A DNA stretch of 5,337 nt from Pseudobutyrivibrio sp. (GTDB taxonomy: Bacteria > Bacillota > Clostridia > Lachnospirales > Lachnospiraceae): assembly GCA_017557715.1 (NCBI GenBank), contig JAFYYE010000404.1, positions 1-5,337 of the forward strand, given 5' to 3'. The notes under the pieces are model-generated. The model saw only the letters and a list, made by a program, of their open reading frames with translations. It was not told the origin of the DNA and searched no databases. Both the position numbers and the translations under genes were made by a program. Of this stretch, positions 1 to 4,543 are shown in pieces (position 1 is the stretch's first letter; the number at the start of each line of letters is the position of its first letter).

Positions 1-303
1 GATGAATGGATAAAAATAGATCTTGATGGAGATGAAGGATATGTATCATGCGAATATGTAAACGTAGAGTATACTACTATATCTGATGAAACATCTTCTA
101 CAAATTCAAAAGTTAGCGTTGGTGATGTTCTATCTATAAGAAGCACCACGAATATGCGCTCAGAAAAAAGTCCATCTTCTTCAAAAGTAGATAAGGTATA
201 TACAGGAGATGAAGTATTAGTTTTAGAGACGGATGATGAATGGACTCTTATACAGTTTAATCAAAAGCAAGGTTATATAAAAACAAATTTATTGGGTAAA
301 TAA
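1..303 (+). CDS. C-terminal part of an SH3b-domain protein (5' end outside window)
   Basis: The frame is open from base 1 to the TAA at 301-303, giving the last 100 residues of a longer protein. Two bacterial SH3 (SH3b) units can be read. The first is only a tail (residues 1-24, DEWIKIDLDGDEGYVSCEYV). The second is nearly complete (about 45-100), with the typical pattern of N-M-R, then V-x-x-G-D-E-V-x-V-L, then W-x-x-I near a G-Y-I. A Ser/Thr/Asn-rich linker (about 28-38) joins them. SH3b domains usually bind cell-wall peptides or other extracytoplasmic ligands, so this is probably the exported end of a secreted or membrane-anchored protein. The next gene is a zinc-ribbon membrane protein only 18 bases away, so the two are probably co-transcribed. 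The N-terminal part may likewise be a zinc ribbon and membrane helix, but this cannot be seen. Confidence 0.85.
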   Translation, partial: DEWIKIDLDGDEGYVSCEYVNVEYTTISDETSSTNSKVSVGDVLSIRSTTNMRSEKSPSSSKVDKVYTGDEVLVLETDDEWTLIQFNQKQGYIKTNLLGK

Positions 304-310
304 AGTGTAC

Positions 311-315
311 GGAGG
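311..315 (+). promoter_or_regulatory. Ribosome binding site deciding the start of the 322 gene
   Basis: GGAGG sits 6 bases before ATG 322 but directly abuts the alternative in-frame TTG at 316. The spacing therefore favours ATG 322 as the true start and shortens the longest possible reading frame by two residues. Confidence 0.8.
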
Positions 316-321
316 TTGCGT

Positions 322-972
322 ATGCAGATATGTCCTAAGTGTAATACAGAAGCTAACGATACAGATTTATTTTGTGCAAATTGTGGTTATAGTTTTTCTG
401 GCGAAAATAATAATTCATCTAAACTAGTTAAGGTAATCATAATAGCCATTCTTTTAGCTGTTGTCATTCTTGCTGCAGGTAAATATGTATATGACTCTTT
501 GGCTAGAGAAGAATATAAGAATCGAGTAGAAAGGTGTGCTTATTCGATGTATGAAGGCGCAGCTAATGCTGAAGATGCTTGTAATTTAATAGTAGCAGTT
601 TGGAATAATGCGATTTGGAATAAACAAAATATTGAGACTGATAAATATACTACTGATGAAGGTGGATTTTTCTACGAAGACTTTAATGATGCGCTAGATA
701 ATTTATTTGCAGATGAAGATTTTTTGAGTGATTTAAGAGAAATCAATGATAATTTAGAAGAAGTAAATAATATGATGCGAGAACTCCAAAATCCTCCTAA
801 GGGCTGTGAACAAATACATGATGCATTTATGGATTGCTATGATGAATACTATGAACTCGTTAATTGCGCACTTGATCCATCTGGAAGTTTAGAAACGTAT
901 TCTGATGAATTCCAAGAAGCGGATGAGTTGTCTGCTAAATATTTTGATAAATTGAACATCTATTTAGATTAG
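322..972 (+). CDS. Zinc-ribbon, single-pass membrane protein with extracytoplasmic helical domain
   Basis: This 216-residue protein begins with a short zinc ribbon: C4-P-K-C7 and C18-A-N-C21 are two CXXC knuckles, with the usual C-G-Y ending. A polar linker (22-34) is followed by one hydrophobic helix (about 35-53, LVKVIIIAILLAVVILAAG). The rest is acidic and mostly helical, with about five further cysteines that could form disulfides outside the cell. The ribbon would be cytoplasmic and the large domain extracytoplasmic. This zinc_ribbon_2-like plan is common in Clostridia, where it is usually uncharacterised; a sensing or envelope role is a guess. I do not recognise the C-terminal domain. 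It lies 18 bases after the SH3b gene with no promoter between, so an operon is likely. A similar architecture with a different outer domain recurs on the opposite strand at 2276-2962. ATG 322 was chosen for its spacing from GGAGG. Confidence 0.85.
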   Translation: MQICPKCNTEANDTDLFCANCGYSFSGENNNSSKLVKVIIIAILLAVVILAAGKYVYDSLAREEYKNRVERCAYSMYEGAANAEDACNLIVAVWNNAIWNKQNIETDKYTTDEGGFFYEDFNDALDNLFADEDFLSDLREINDNLEEVNNMMRELQNPPKGCEQIHDAFMDCYDEYYELVNCALDPSGSLETYSDEFQEADELSAKYFDKLNIYLD

Positions 973-1067
973 AAAATTCTATTGCTTTCAGGTCTCAAAT
1001 TGTGTAAGATACAATGATTTAGTATTAAGACTAAATGGGCGGCTTGGGATTTGAAAGGAGACTATAA

Positions 1068-1757
1068 ATGTATCATTACGTAGAAGACAAGAAATTCCTA
1101 CACAAATCCTATAGTTTTTCAGCTGATATTGTAAATCAGTTAGTCCAGCACCTAAAGCATTTTGATATTGAGACACAAATGTCTTTGGTTGGTAGCGGAA
1201 ATCGTAACATGGTTACTCAGAATGGAAATGGTCCTATTGATTTTGACTTTAATCTTATTATTGAGTATGCACCAGACATAAGAGATTGCAGATATATAAA
1301 AGATACGGTTATGTTGGCCTTTAATGATGTCCTTGATAACAAGAAGTTGCCAAATTGTAAAGATTCAACATCGGTTATTACTACAAGGGAATTTCATTTC
1401 ACAGAAGGAAATCAGACAGGGTTTAGCATTGATATTTGTATAGTTTATTTAGACGAAGATGACAATTGGTATCGACTTATACATCAAAAAACTGGCAATG
1501 TAAATTTTGATAGGTATTATTGGAATCAGGGACCGAATACCCGTGAAGTATGGGAGAGAGAAGATTTTTTAAAAGATAATAATTACTGGAATGAAGTTAG
1601 AGACACATATTTAAAAAAGAAAAACATGTATTTATGCAGACATGATAACTGGCATCATTCATTCAATTGCTATATTGAAGCTATTAACGAAGTCTATTCT
1701 AAGGTTGCTGGTGGAACAGATAAGAGAAATATAAATGGATGGTATACATTATGGTAA
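1068..1757 (+). CDS. Nucleotidyltransferase-fold protein (pol-beta / CD-NTase-like superfamily)
   Basis: The protein has 229 residues; ATG 1068 follows AAGGAG (1055-1060) by 7 bases. It carries the signature of the polymerase-beta-type nucleotidyltransferase fold. G42-S43-G44 with R46 forms the nucleotide loop after a predicted helix and strand. P-I-D58-F-D60-F-N is the metal-binding D-x-D pair. S-I-D122-I-C-I-V is a plausible third acidic strand. All three acidic positions are present, so it may be catalytically active. The C-terminal part (about 145-229) is rich in Trp, Tyr and His and probably helical (DRYYWNQGPN, then YLKKKNMYL and SFNCYIEAINEVY). It is longer than minimal MNT antitoxins and shorter than typical CBASS cyclases. 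The donor nucleotide and acceptor (protein, RNA or second-messenger synthesis) cannot be read from sequence. The small membrane gene at 1769 is translationally linked to it. An antiphage or signalling role is possible but unproven. Confidence 0.75.
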   Translation: MYHYVEDKKFLHKSYSFSADIVNQLVQHLKHFDIETQMSLVGSGNRNMVTQNGNGPIDFDFNLIIEYAPDIRDCRYIKDTVMLAFNDVLDNKKLPNCKDSTSVITTREFHFTEGNQTGFSIDICIVYLDEDDNWYRLIHQKTGNVNFDRYYWNQGPNTREVWEREDFLKDNNYWNEVRDTYLKKKNMYLCRHDNWHHSFNCYIEAINEVYSKVAGGTDKRNINGWYTLW

Positions 1758-1768
1758 AGGAGAAAACT

Positions 1769-1984
1769 ATGATTCTTATTATAATAGCAATAGTAGTGAT
1801 AATCGCTTGTATATTTGCTTTAATACGAATGAATGAGATTGATGCACATGATGAACAGAGTAAAAAGTATAGAGAAGTTAATAATGCCGAAGCTATTAGA
1901 AAATACAAGGAATTACTCGATGATGGCATAATCACGCAGGAAGAATTTGATAAAAAGAAAGCCGAATTGCTGAACATTATTTGA
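1769..1984 (+). CDS. Small membrane protein with C-terminal SHOCT motif
   Basis: This 71-residue protein has one very hydrophobic N-terminal helix (about 2-19, mostly Ile/Val/Ala). A charged linker (20-41) follows, then a C-terminal SHOCT-like segment (about 42-70: AIRKYKELLDDGIITQEEFDKKKAEL). SHOCT motifs are short C-terminal helical pairs thought to mediate oligomerisation or interaction; no enzymatic role is known. The Arg just after the helix suggests that the SHOCT end faces the cytoplasm. I chose ATG 1769 because AAAGGAG (1756-1762) precedes it by 6 bases. The in-frame ATGs at 1739 and 1751 lack a comparable site and lie within the upstream gene. The nucleotidyltransferase stop TAA (1755-1757) overlaps this ribosome binding site, so the two genes are very likely translated in a coupled way and may act together. 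A terminator follows immediately. Confidence 0.82.
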   Translation: MILIIIAIVVIIACIFALIRMNEIDAHDEQSKKYREVNNAEAIRKYKELLDDGIITQEEFDKKKAELLNII

Positions 1985-1988
1985 TTAT

Positions 1989-2023
1989 AGGGACAAGCGT
2001 AAATGCTTGTCCTTTACTATTTT
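1989..2023 (+). terminator. Rho-independent terminator of the left block
   Basis: GGACAAGC (1991-1998) pairs perfectly with GCTTGTCC (2005-2012) around the 6-base loop GTAAAT. The tail TTTACTATTTT follows. It begins only a few bases after the SHOCT gene's stop and ends the + strand operon. Confidence 0.88.
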
Positions 2024-2117
2024 AACGGATTAATTACAGGCAGATGATATGCTAAATAAACTGATTCGAGATGATGCTTTCGAAGAAATATATAAATAGA
2101 AAAAAAGATTAGTTAAC

Positions 2118-2138
2118 AAAATAGTATCAAAATAAACG
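2118..2138. repeat. 21-base direct repeat, copy 1
   Basis: The copy reads AAAATAGTAT-C-AAAATAAACG. It matches copy 2 at 2190-2210 at 20 of 21 positions, with the starts 72 bases apart. Low-complexity A-rich parts contribute, but the shared TAGTAT and AAACG ends make chance similarity less likely. Function unknown. Confidence 0.6.
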
Positions 2139-2162
2139 TATCCTTATTAAGTATTAAATAAG

Positions 2163-2176
2163 CCCTCCAATGAGGG
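2163..2176 (+). terminator. Weak hairpin with T-rich tail
   Basis: CCCTC (2163-2167) pairs with GAGGG (2172-2176) around the loop CAAT, followed by ATTTTCTT. The 5-bp stem is short for an intrinsic terminator, so it may be a weak or back-up terminator, or the 3' end of a small transcript. It sits midway between the two 21-base repeats. Confidence 0.4.
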
Positions 2177-2189
2177 ATTTTCTTATAAA

Positions 2190-2210
2190 AAAATAGTATT
2201 AAAATAAACG
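2190..2210. repeat. 21-base direct repeat, copy 2
   Basis: Second copy of the repeat at 2118-2138, with T in place of C at the eleventh position. The copies enclose the small hairpin at 2163-2176, forming a repeat-hairpin-repeat module. Confidence 0.6.
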
Positions 2211-2233
2211 AACGGCTAATATGATACTAATGT

Positions 2234-2291
2234 ATTCTATATGCAATAAAATGGGTGGCATAGAAGCCACCCATTTTATTGCATATAGAAT
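2234..2291 (-). terminator. Long perfect hairpin, probably a bidirectional terminator
   Basis: Bases 2234-2259 and 2266-2291 are perfect reverse complements (26 bp) around the 6-base loop ATAGAA. The centre is GGGTGGC/GCCACCC flanked by AATAAAAT and ATTTTATT, so each strand reads A-tract, GC stem, T-tract: a classic bidirectional terminator. It ends the - strand zinc-ribbon gene and would also stop + strand read-through. Unusually, the outer part of the right arm is the last codons of that gene (Phe-Tyr-Met-Gln-stop, 2276-2290), so the stem reaches 16 bases into coding sequence. Confidence 0.88.
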
Positions 2292-2962
2292 TCGCTATTG
2301 GGATTATTAATTGAGTCAGCTGCACCAGTAAATTCAGCATTTTCGGATATCGAATAATAATCATCCAGTTCGGAATTGTCTTCAGGTGTCAAAAATGCAG
2401 CCATAATAAATCCTTCAATATTAGTGTCCATAATTATTTCCAAGGATAGAAGATATTTTTCGTCATTTTTGATGCCAGAGTAGGTGTAAATTCTACTTTT
2501 TTGACCTGCAACATTAGAATCAAGAGCAGATTCGCGATAACCATCACTCAAGATTTGATTTACAGCGTTATCTGCAATGTCGTCAATATCTTTATTAGAG
2601 GCTAGTAAATATACTTCCCAGAATCCGTCTACTTTTTCTTGCGATTCTATGTGAAGTATTGAGTAATTAGACGAGAAAGTTCCGTCGTTATATATATATT
2701 TTCCAGGGATTTCAAAAGTTATTCCCCCAACACTATAGTTGGACGGAGATGATGTTTCGTGGGAAATATAATTATCAGAATTATCTGAAGCAACAAAAAC
2801 AATAAAAACTATAATAAAAATAATAGCGAAACCTATGATAATAACAAAGCCTGCGTTAGAAGATTCTTTAGGCTTAGTGTAGTCTATTTGAGCCCCACAG
2901 TAGTTACAGTAATTGGATTCGTCTGGAAGTTCATTGCCGCAATTTCTACAATATATACTCAT
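2276..2962 (-). CDS. Zinc-ribbon, single-pass membrane protein with unknown extracytoplasmic domain
   Basis: This 228-residue protein starts with a zinc ribbon, C5-R-N-C8-G and C19-N-Y-C22-G. A Lys/Pro/Ser linker (27-37) is followed by one membrane helix (about 38-58, rich in Ile, Phe and Val). An Asn/Ser-rich stalk (about 59-77) leads into an outer domain (about 78-215) beginning GGITFEIPGKY. The F-x-I-P-x-x-Y opening resembles alpha/beta domains of small exported Firmicute proteins that start with a phrase like 'F.IP..w', but I cannot name the family. The domain is acidic and has no cysteines. ATG at 2960-2962 (complement) follows AGGAGGT by 6 bases. It is a single gene, transcribed away from the 3146 operon and converging on the left block. 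It shares its plan, but not its outer domain, with the 322-972 gene. Confidence 0.85.
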   Translation of the reverse strand: MSIYCRNCGNELPDESNYCNYCGAQIDYTKPKESSNAGFVIIIGFAIIFIIVFIVFVASDNSDNYISHETSSPSNYSVGGITFEIPGKYIYNDGTFSSNYSILHIESQEKVDGFWEVYLLASNKDIDDIADNAVNQILSDGYRESALDSNVAGQKSRIYTYSGIKNDEKYLLSLEIIMDTNIEGFIMAAFLTPEDNSELDDYYSISENAEFTGAADSINNPNSEFYMQ

Positions 2963-3047
2963 ATTTAGACCTCCTATGAGGATTCAATAATATCACAAAA
3001 GTATGTTTTCTCTATGATAGTCTCTTTAATATAGATATCTTTAATTA

Positions 3048-3077
3048 GGTAAAAGTTGGTAAAAACCGGTAAACCTT
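3048..3077 (+). promoter_or_regulatory. Three phased GGTAAA repeats, probable operator
   Basis: GGTAAAAGTT, GGTAAAAACC and GGTAAACCTT follow each other without gaps, starting at 3048, 3058 and 3068. All three begin GGTAAA and recur every 10 bases, which puts each copy on the same face of the helix. ACCGGT (3065-3070) and GGTAAACC (3068-3075) add local inverted symmetry. The array lies at about -62 to -33 from the predicted start of transcription, where an activator or an overlapping repressor would bind. The helix-turn-helix product of the first gene is an obvious candidate ligand, by inference only. Confidence 0.6.
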
Positions 3078-3094
3078 TTTAATGAGCAAAAGAG

Positions 3095-3103
3095 TGCTAC
3101 AAT
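3095..3103 (+). promoter_or_regulatory. Extended -10 promoter for the 3146 operon
   Basis: TGCTACAAT matches the extended -10 form TGnTATAAT with one mismatch. There is no good -35: the 17-base-spaced hexamer is CTTTTT. The expected start is near 3110, leaving a leader of about 36 bases. The missing -35 fits control by a protein bound at the adjacent GGTAAA array. Confidence 0.55.
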
Positions 3104-3145
3104 AATAACCATAAAAGCTATAGTAAAAATCAAAGAGGGAAGACC

Positions 3146-4006
3146 ATGGCCAAAGAGTACTTAATAAACAATACTACATACACATTTTCTAAAGAAAAAT
3201 TTCAGGATGCAGTTCAAGACTACATCAAACAAAAAAGAGCAAATGGAGAAAAATATGTCACATCAAGCTTGTATTTTGATATGGCAGAAGCACTCAACGT
3301 TTCGGCTGAGACAATTCGTAAATGGTATGGTAAGGGTAATACATCTCCAGCCGATATAGGGCTACTTCATTCTATTGCTCAGTTTTTGAATATTAAGGAC
3401 GCAACCTCTTTATTAGATTTGAGTAAGGAGGAGCCAAAAATGGAAAAAGAGATAGAAATTAATCCAGATAGGGATGTTGTGAAGAGAGTATTTCAAGAAC
3501 TGATAGATTTTGTTGATTGGATGGTTAATGACATTTCTGTTACCGTTAAGGAAAATGGAGCTAAGTACATAGATGAACACAGAGATGTTAGATTTAATAA
3601 ATTGTTAGATATACATACTATTGTTGATAAATTTGCATTAGATATTAAGCCATCTACGAGTAAGAAGCTGCATAATATTATTCTTGCTTATACTGAAAAT
3701 GTAACTACTCCAGATGTGTCATCTTATTGGGATCGTAATACAAGTGAAGAATATTACGGTGCTCGATGGCTGTTGGGTATGGTTACAAATAATGATGTTA
3801 GTAAATATAATACAGGTGATTCAGAAGCAGAGGAATGGGAAAACTATATAAACAAAATATTTCCTTGGGAATATGAAGATGATGAAGACTATTACTACAT
3901 TCCATTTACCTATCAGTTTGCATATAAAAGAGAATTTGCAAACACATTAATAAATATCTTTAGAAATGAATTTCCTGAGTATTTTGCTTTTGATGGGGAG
4001 GAGTAG
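3146..4006 (+). CDS. Helix-turn-helix protein with unknown C-terminal domain
   Basis: This 286-residue protein starts at ATG 3146, preceded by GAGGGA with short spacing. The N-terminal part (about 1-95) looks like a DNA-binding module. MAEALNVSAETIRKWYGKG (46-64) reads as an XRE-like helix-turn-helix, followed by L-L-H-S-I-A-Q-F-L-N-I (73-83), as in phage-repressor-type domains. After an acidic hinge (91-100, DLSKEEPKME) comes a C-terminal region (about 101-286) rich in Trp and Tyr and strongly acidic near its end (EYEDDEDYYY). I do not recognise this region; it has no obvious catalytic motif or membrane helix. It may bind a ligand or a partner. A strong ribosome binding site and in-frame ATG lie exactly at the hinge (see 3425-3442), so a free C-terminal protein may also be made. 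It heads a run of three close genes and may regulate them through the GGTAAA array upstream. Confidence 0.8.
   Translation: MAKEYLINNTTYTFSKEKFQDAVQDYIKQKRANGEKYVTSSLYFDMAEALNVSAETIRKWYGKGNTSPADIGLLHSIAQFLNIKDATSLLDLSKEEPKMEKEIEINPDRDVVKRVFQELIDFVDWMVNDISVTVKENGAKYIDEHRDVRFNKLLDIHTIVDKFALDIKPSTSKKLHNIILAYTENVTTPDVSSYWDRNTSEEYYGARWLLGMVTNNDVSKYNTGDSEAEEWENYINKIFPWEYEDDEDYYYIPFTYQFAYKREFANTLINIFRNEFPEYFAFDGEE
3425..3442 (+). promoter_or_regulatory. Internal ribosome binding site and in-frame ATG within the 3146 gene
   Basis: AAGGAGG (3425-3431) stands 8 bases before ATG 3440-3442, which is codon 99 of the surrounding gene. This is a better Shine-Dalgarno match than the one before the gene's own start. 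Initiation here would give a 188-residue protein (MEKEIEINPDRD...) lacking the helix-turn-helix. The Lys-Glu-Glu codons could create the motif by chance. Confidence 0.5.
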
Positions 4007-4012
4007 ATTGTC

Positions 4013-4543
4013 ATGGAAAAGCACCATTTATATGGAAGAATCAAAGTTTGCAATAGAAAAATAGGATATGCAGTAATAGCGGCAGAAAATGGAAAAAGAT
4101 ATTATCTTCCAATAGATACTAGATATCGGCGTAGTAGAATTCGTCTTGGTGCTTTAGTTGATTTTAATTTAGAAAGCCAAGAGGATAATGAGTACATTTC
4201 TAACTTTAATGTTATAAATAAGTTTCCCAATGGAAACAAGATAGAGTTACCAGACGGTTCAATATTGAAAATGAGAGAAATATCTAAATTTGGAATATCT
4301 TCAGGCAAAAATAATGTTGAAATAATAGGGATTGATAAAGATGAGCTACATAACCATGGTATTGAAGAAGATGAGCTATCATATCTCTATTTTAAAACTG
4401 ACCGAGGAGAATATAGGTTTTTTAACACAGGGAGCCCTATAGTTGGAGATGGACAGTGTGATATTTTTGAAGTCCATAAGGCGTTAGCTGAAAAATTATA
4501 TTTTGTAAACGAGGTTAATTATGATAACAAAAGAACAATATGA
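4013..4543 (+). CDS. Protein with degenerate cold-shock/OB-like N-terminal domain
   Basis: This 176-residue protein starts at ATG 4013, 6 bases after the previous stop and 9 bases after GGGGAGGAG (3995-4003). Residues 7-68 follow the cold-shock domain plan: YGRIKVCN (compare G-x-V-K-x-F-N), K-I-G-Y-A-V-I (compare K-G-Y-G-F-I), G-K-R-Y-Y-L-P-I in place of the F-V-H strand, then L-G-A-L-V-D-F and a closing I-S-N-F-N-V. Several nucleic-acid-stacking aromatics of true cold-shock proteins are replaced, so binding to RNA or single-stranded DNA is plausible but altered. Residues about 69-176 form a second, probably beta-rich part (ELPDGSILKMREISKFGIS, and later YLYFKTDRGEYRFF) that I cannot name. 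No membrane helix or signal peptide is seen. Its 3' end overlaps the next gene by 23 bases, so the two are probably co-translated. Confidence 0.75.
   Translation: MEKHHLYGRIKVCNRKIGYAVIAAENGKRYYLPIDTRYRRSRIRLGALVDFNLESQEDNEYISNFNVINKFPNGNKIELPDGSILKMREISKFGISSGKNNVEIIGIDKDELHNHGIEEDELSYLYFKTDRGEYRFFNTGSPIVGDGQCDIFEVHKALAEKLYFVNEVNYDNKRTI

Larger units (their letters stand above)
1985..2275. other. Intergenic region without a convincing gene
   Basis: This 291-base, strongly AT-rich gap lies between two convergent genes. It holds the terminator at 1989-2023, a 21-base direct repeat pair (2118 and 2190), a small C/G hairpin between the repeats (2163-2176), and the left arm of the long hairpin starting at 2234. 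The only reading frame of note is a 16-residue one at 2049-2099 (MLNKLIRDDAFEEIYK) with a poor ribosome binding site; it could be a gene remnant. A small RNA cannot be excluded, but no clear promoter is visible. Confidence 0.6.
2963..3145. promoter_or_regulatory. Divergent promoter region
   Basis: This 183-base spacer lies between the - strand zinc-ribbon gene and the + strand operon. Leftward it holds the AGGAGGT ribosome binding site (2969-2975) but no convincing -35/-10 pair. Rightward it holds the GGTAAA repeats and the extended -10 described separately. An imperfect 22-base palindrome centred on AGATATCT (3033-3040) adjoins the repeats, but its AT content weakens the case. Shared control of both directions is possible. 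Confidence 0.5.

Noticed and set aside
316..321. TTG at 316 as start of the zinc-ribbon gene
   Set aside because: It touches the GGAGG motif with no spacing, whereas ATG 322 has 6 bases of spacing and begins the zinc ribbon directly.
982..1015. Promoter in front of the nucleotidyltransferase gene (TTGCTT with TAAGAT, or an overlapping TACAAT at 1010)
   Set aside because: The 17-base spacing is right for the first pair but the boxes match poorly, and the better -10 has no partner. The gene may simply be read from the upstream operon.
1739..1768. Longer form of the SHOCT protein starting at ATG 1739
   Set aside because: There is no ribosome binding site at the right distance, and the extra ten residues are only the other-frame reading of the nucleotidyltransferase end. 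ATG 1769 has AAAGGAG at 6 bases.
1699..1977. Reading frame antisense to the SHOCT gene, and similar antisense frames at 988-1176 and 4102-4308
   Set aside because: They lie opposite well-supported genes with good ribosome binding sites, have low-complexity or unfamiliar products, and lack start signals of their own.
1068..1984. Calling the nucleotidyltransferase and SHOCT pair a CBASS system
   Set aside because: The enzyme is shorter than known CD-NTases, no recognised effector domain is present, and no ancillary Cap2/Cap3-like gene is nearby.
2049..2099. 16-codon reading frame MLNKLIRDDAFEEIYK
   Set aside because: Too short, with no good ribosome binding site, and placed after a strong terminator with no clear promoter. 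It could be a remnant, but this cannot be shown.
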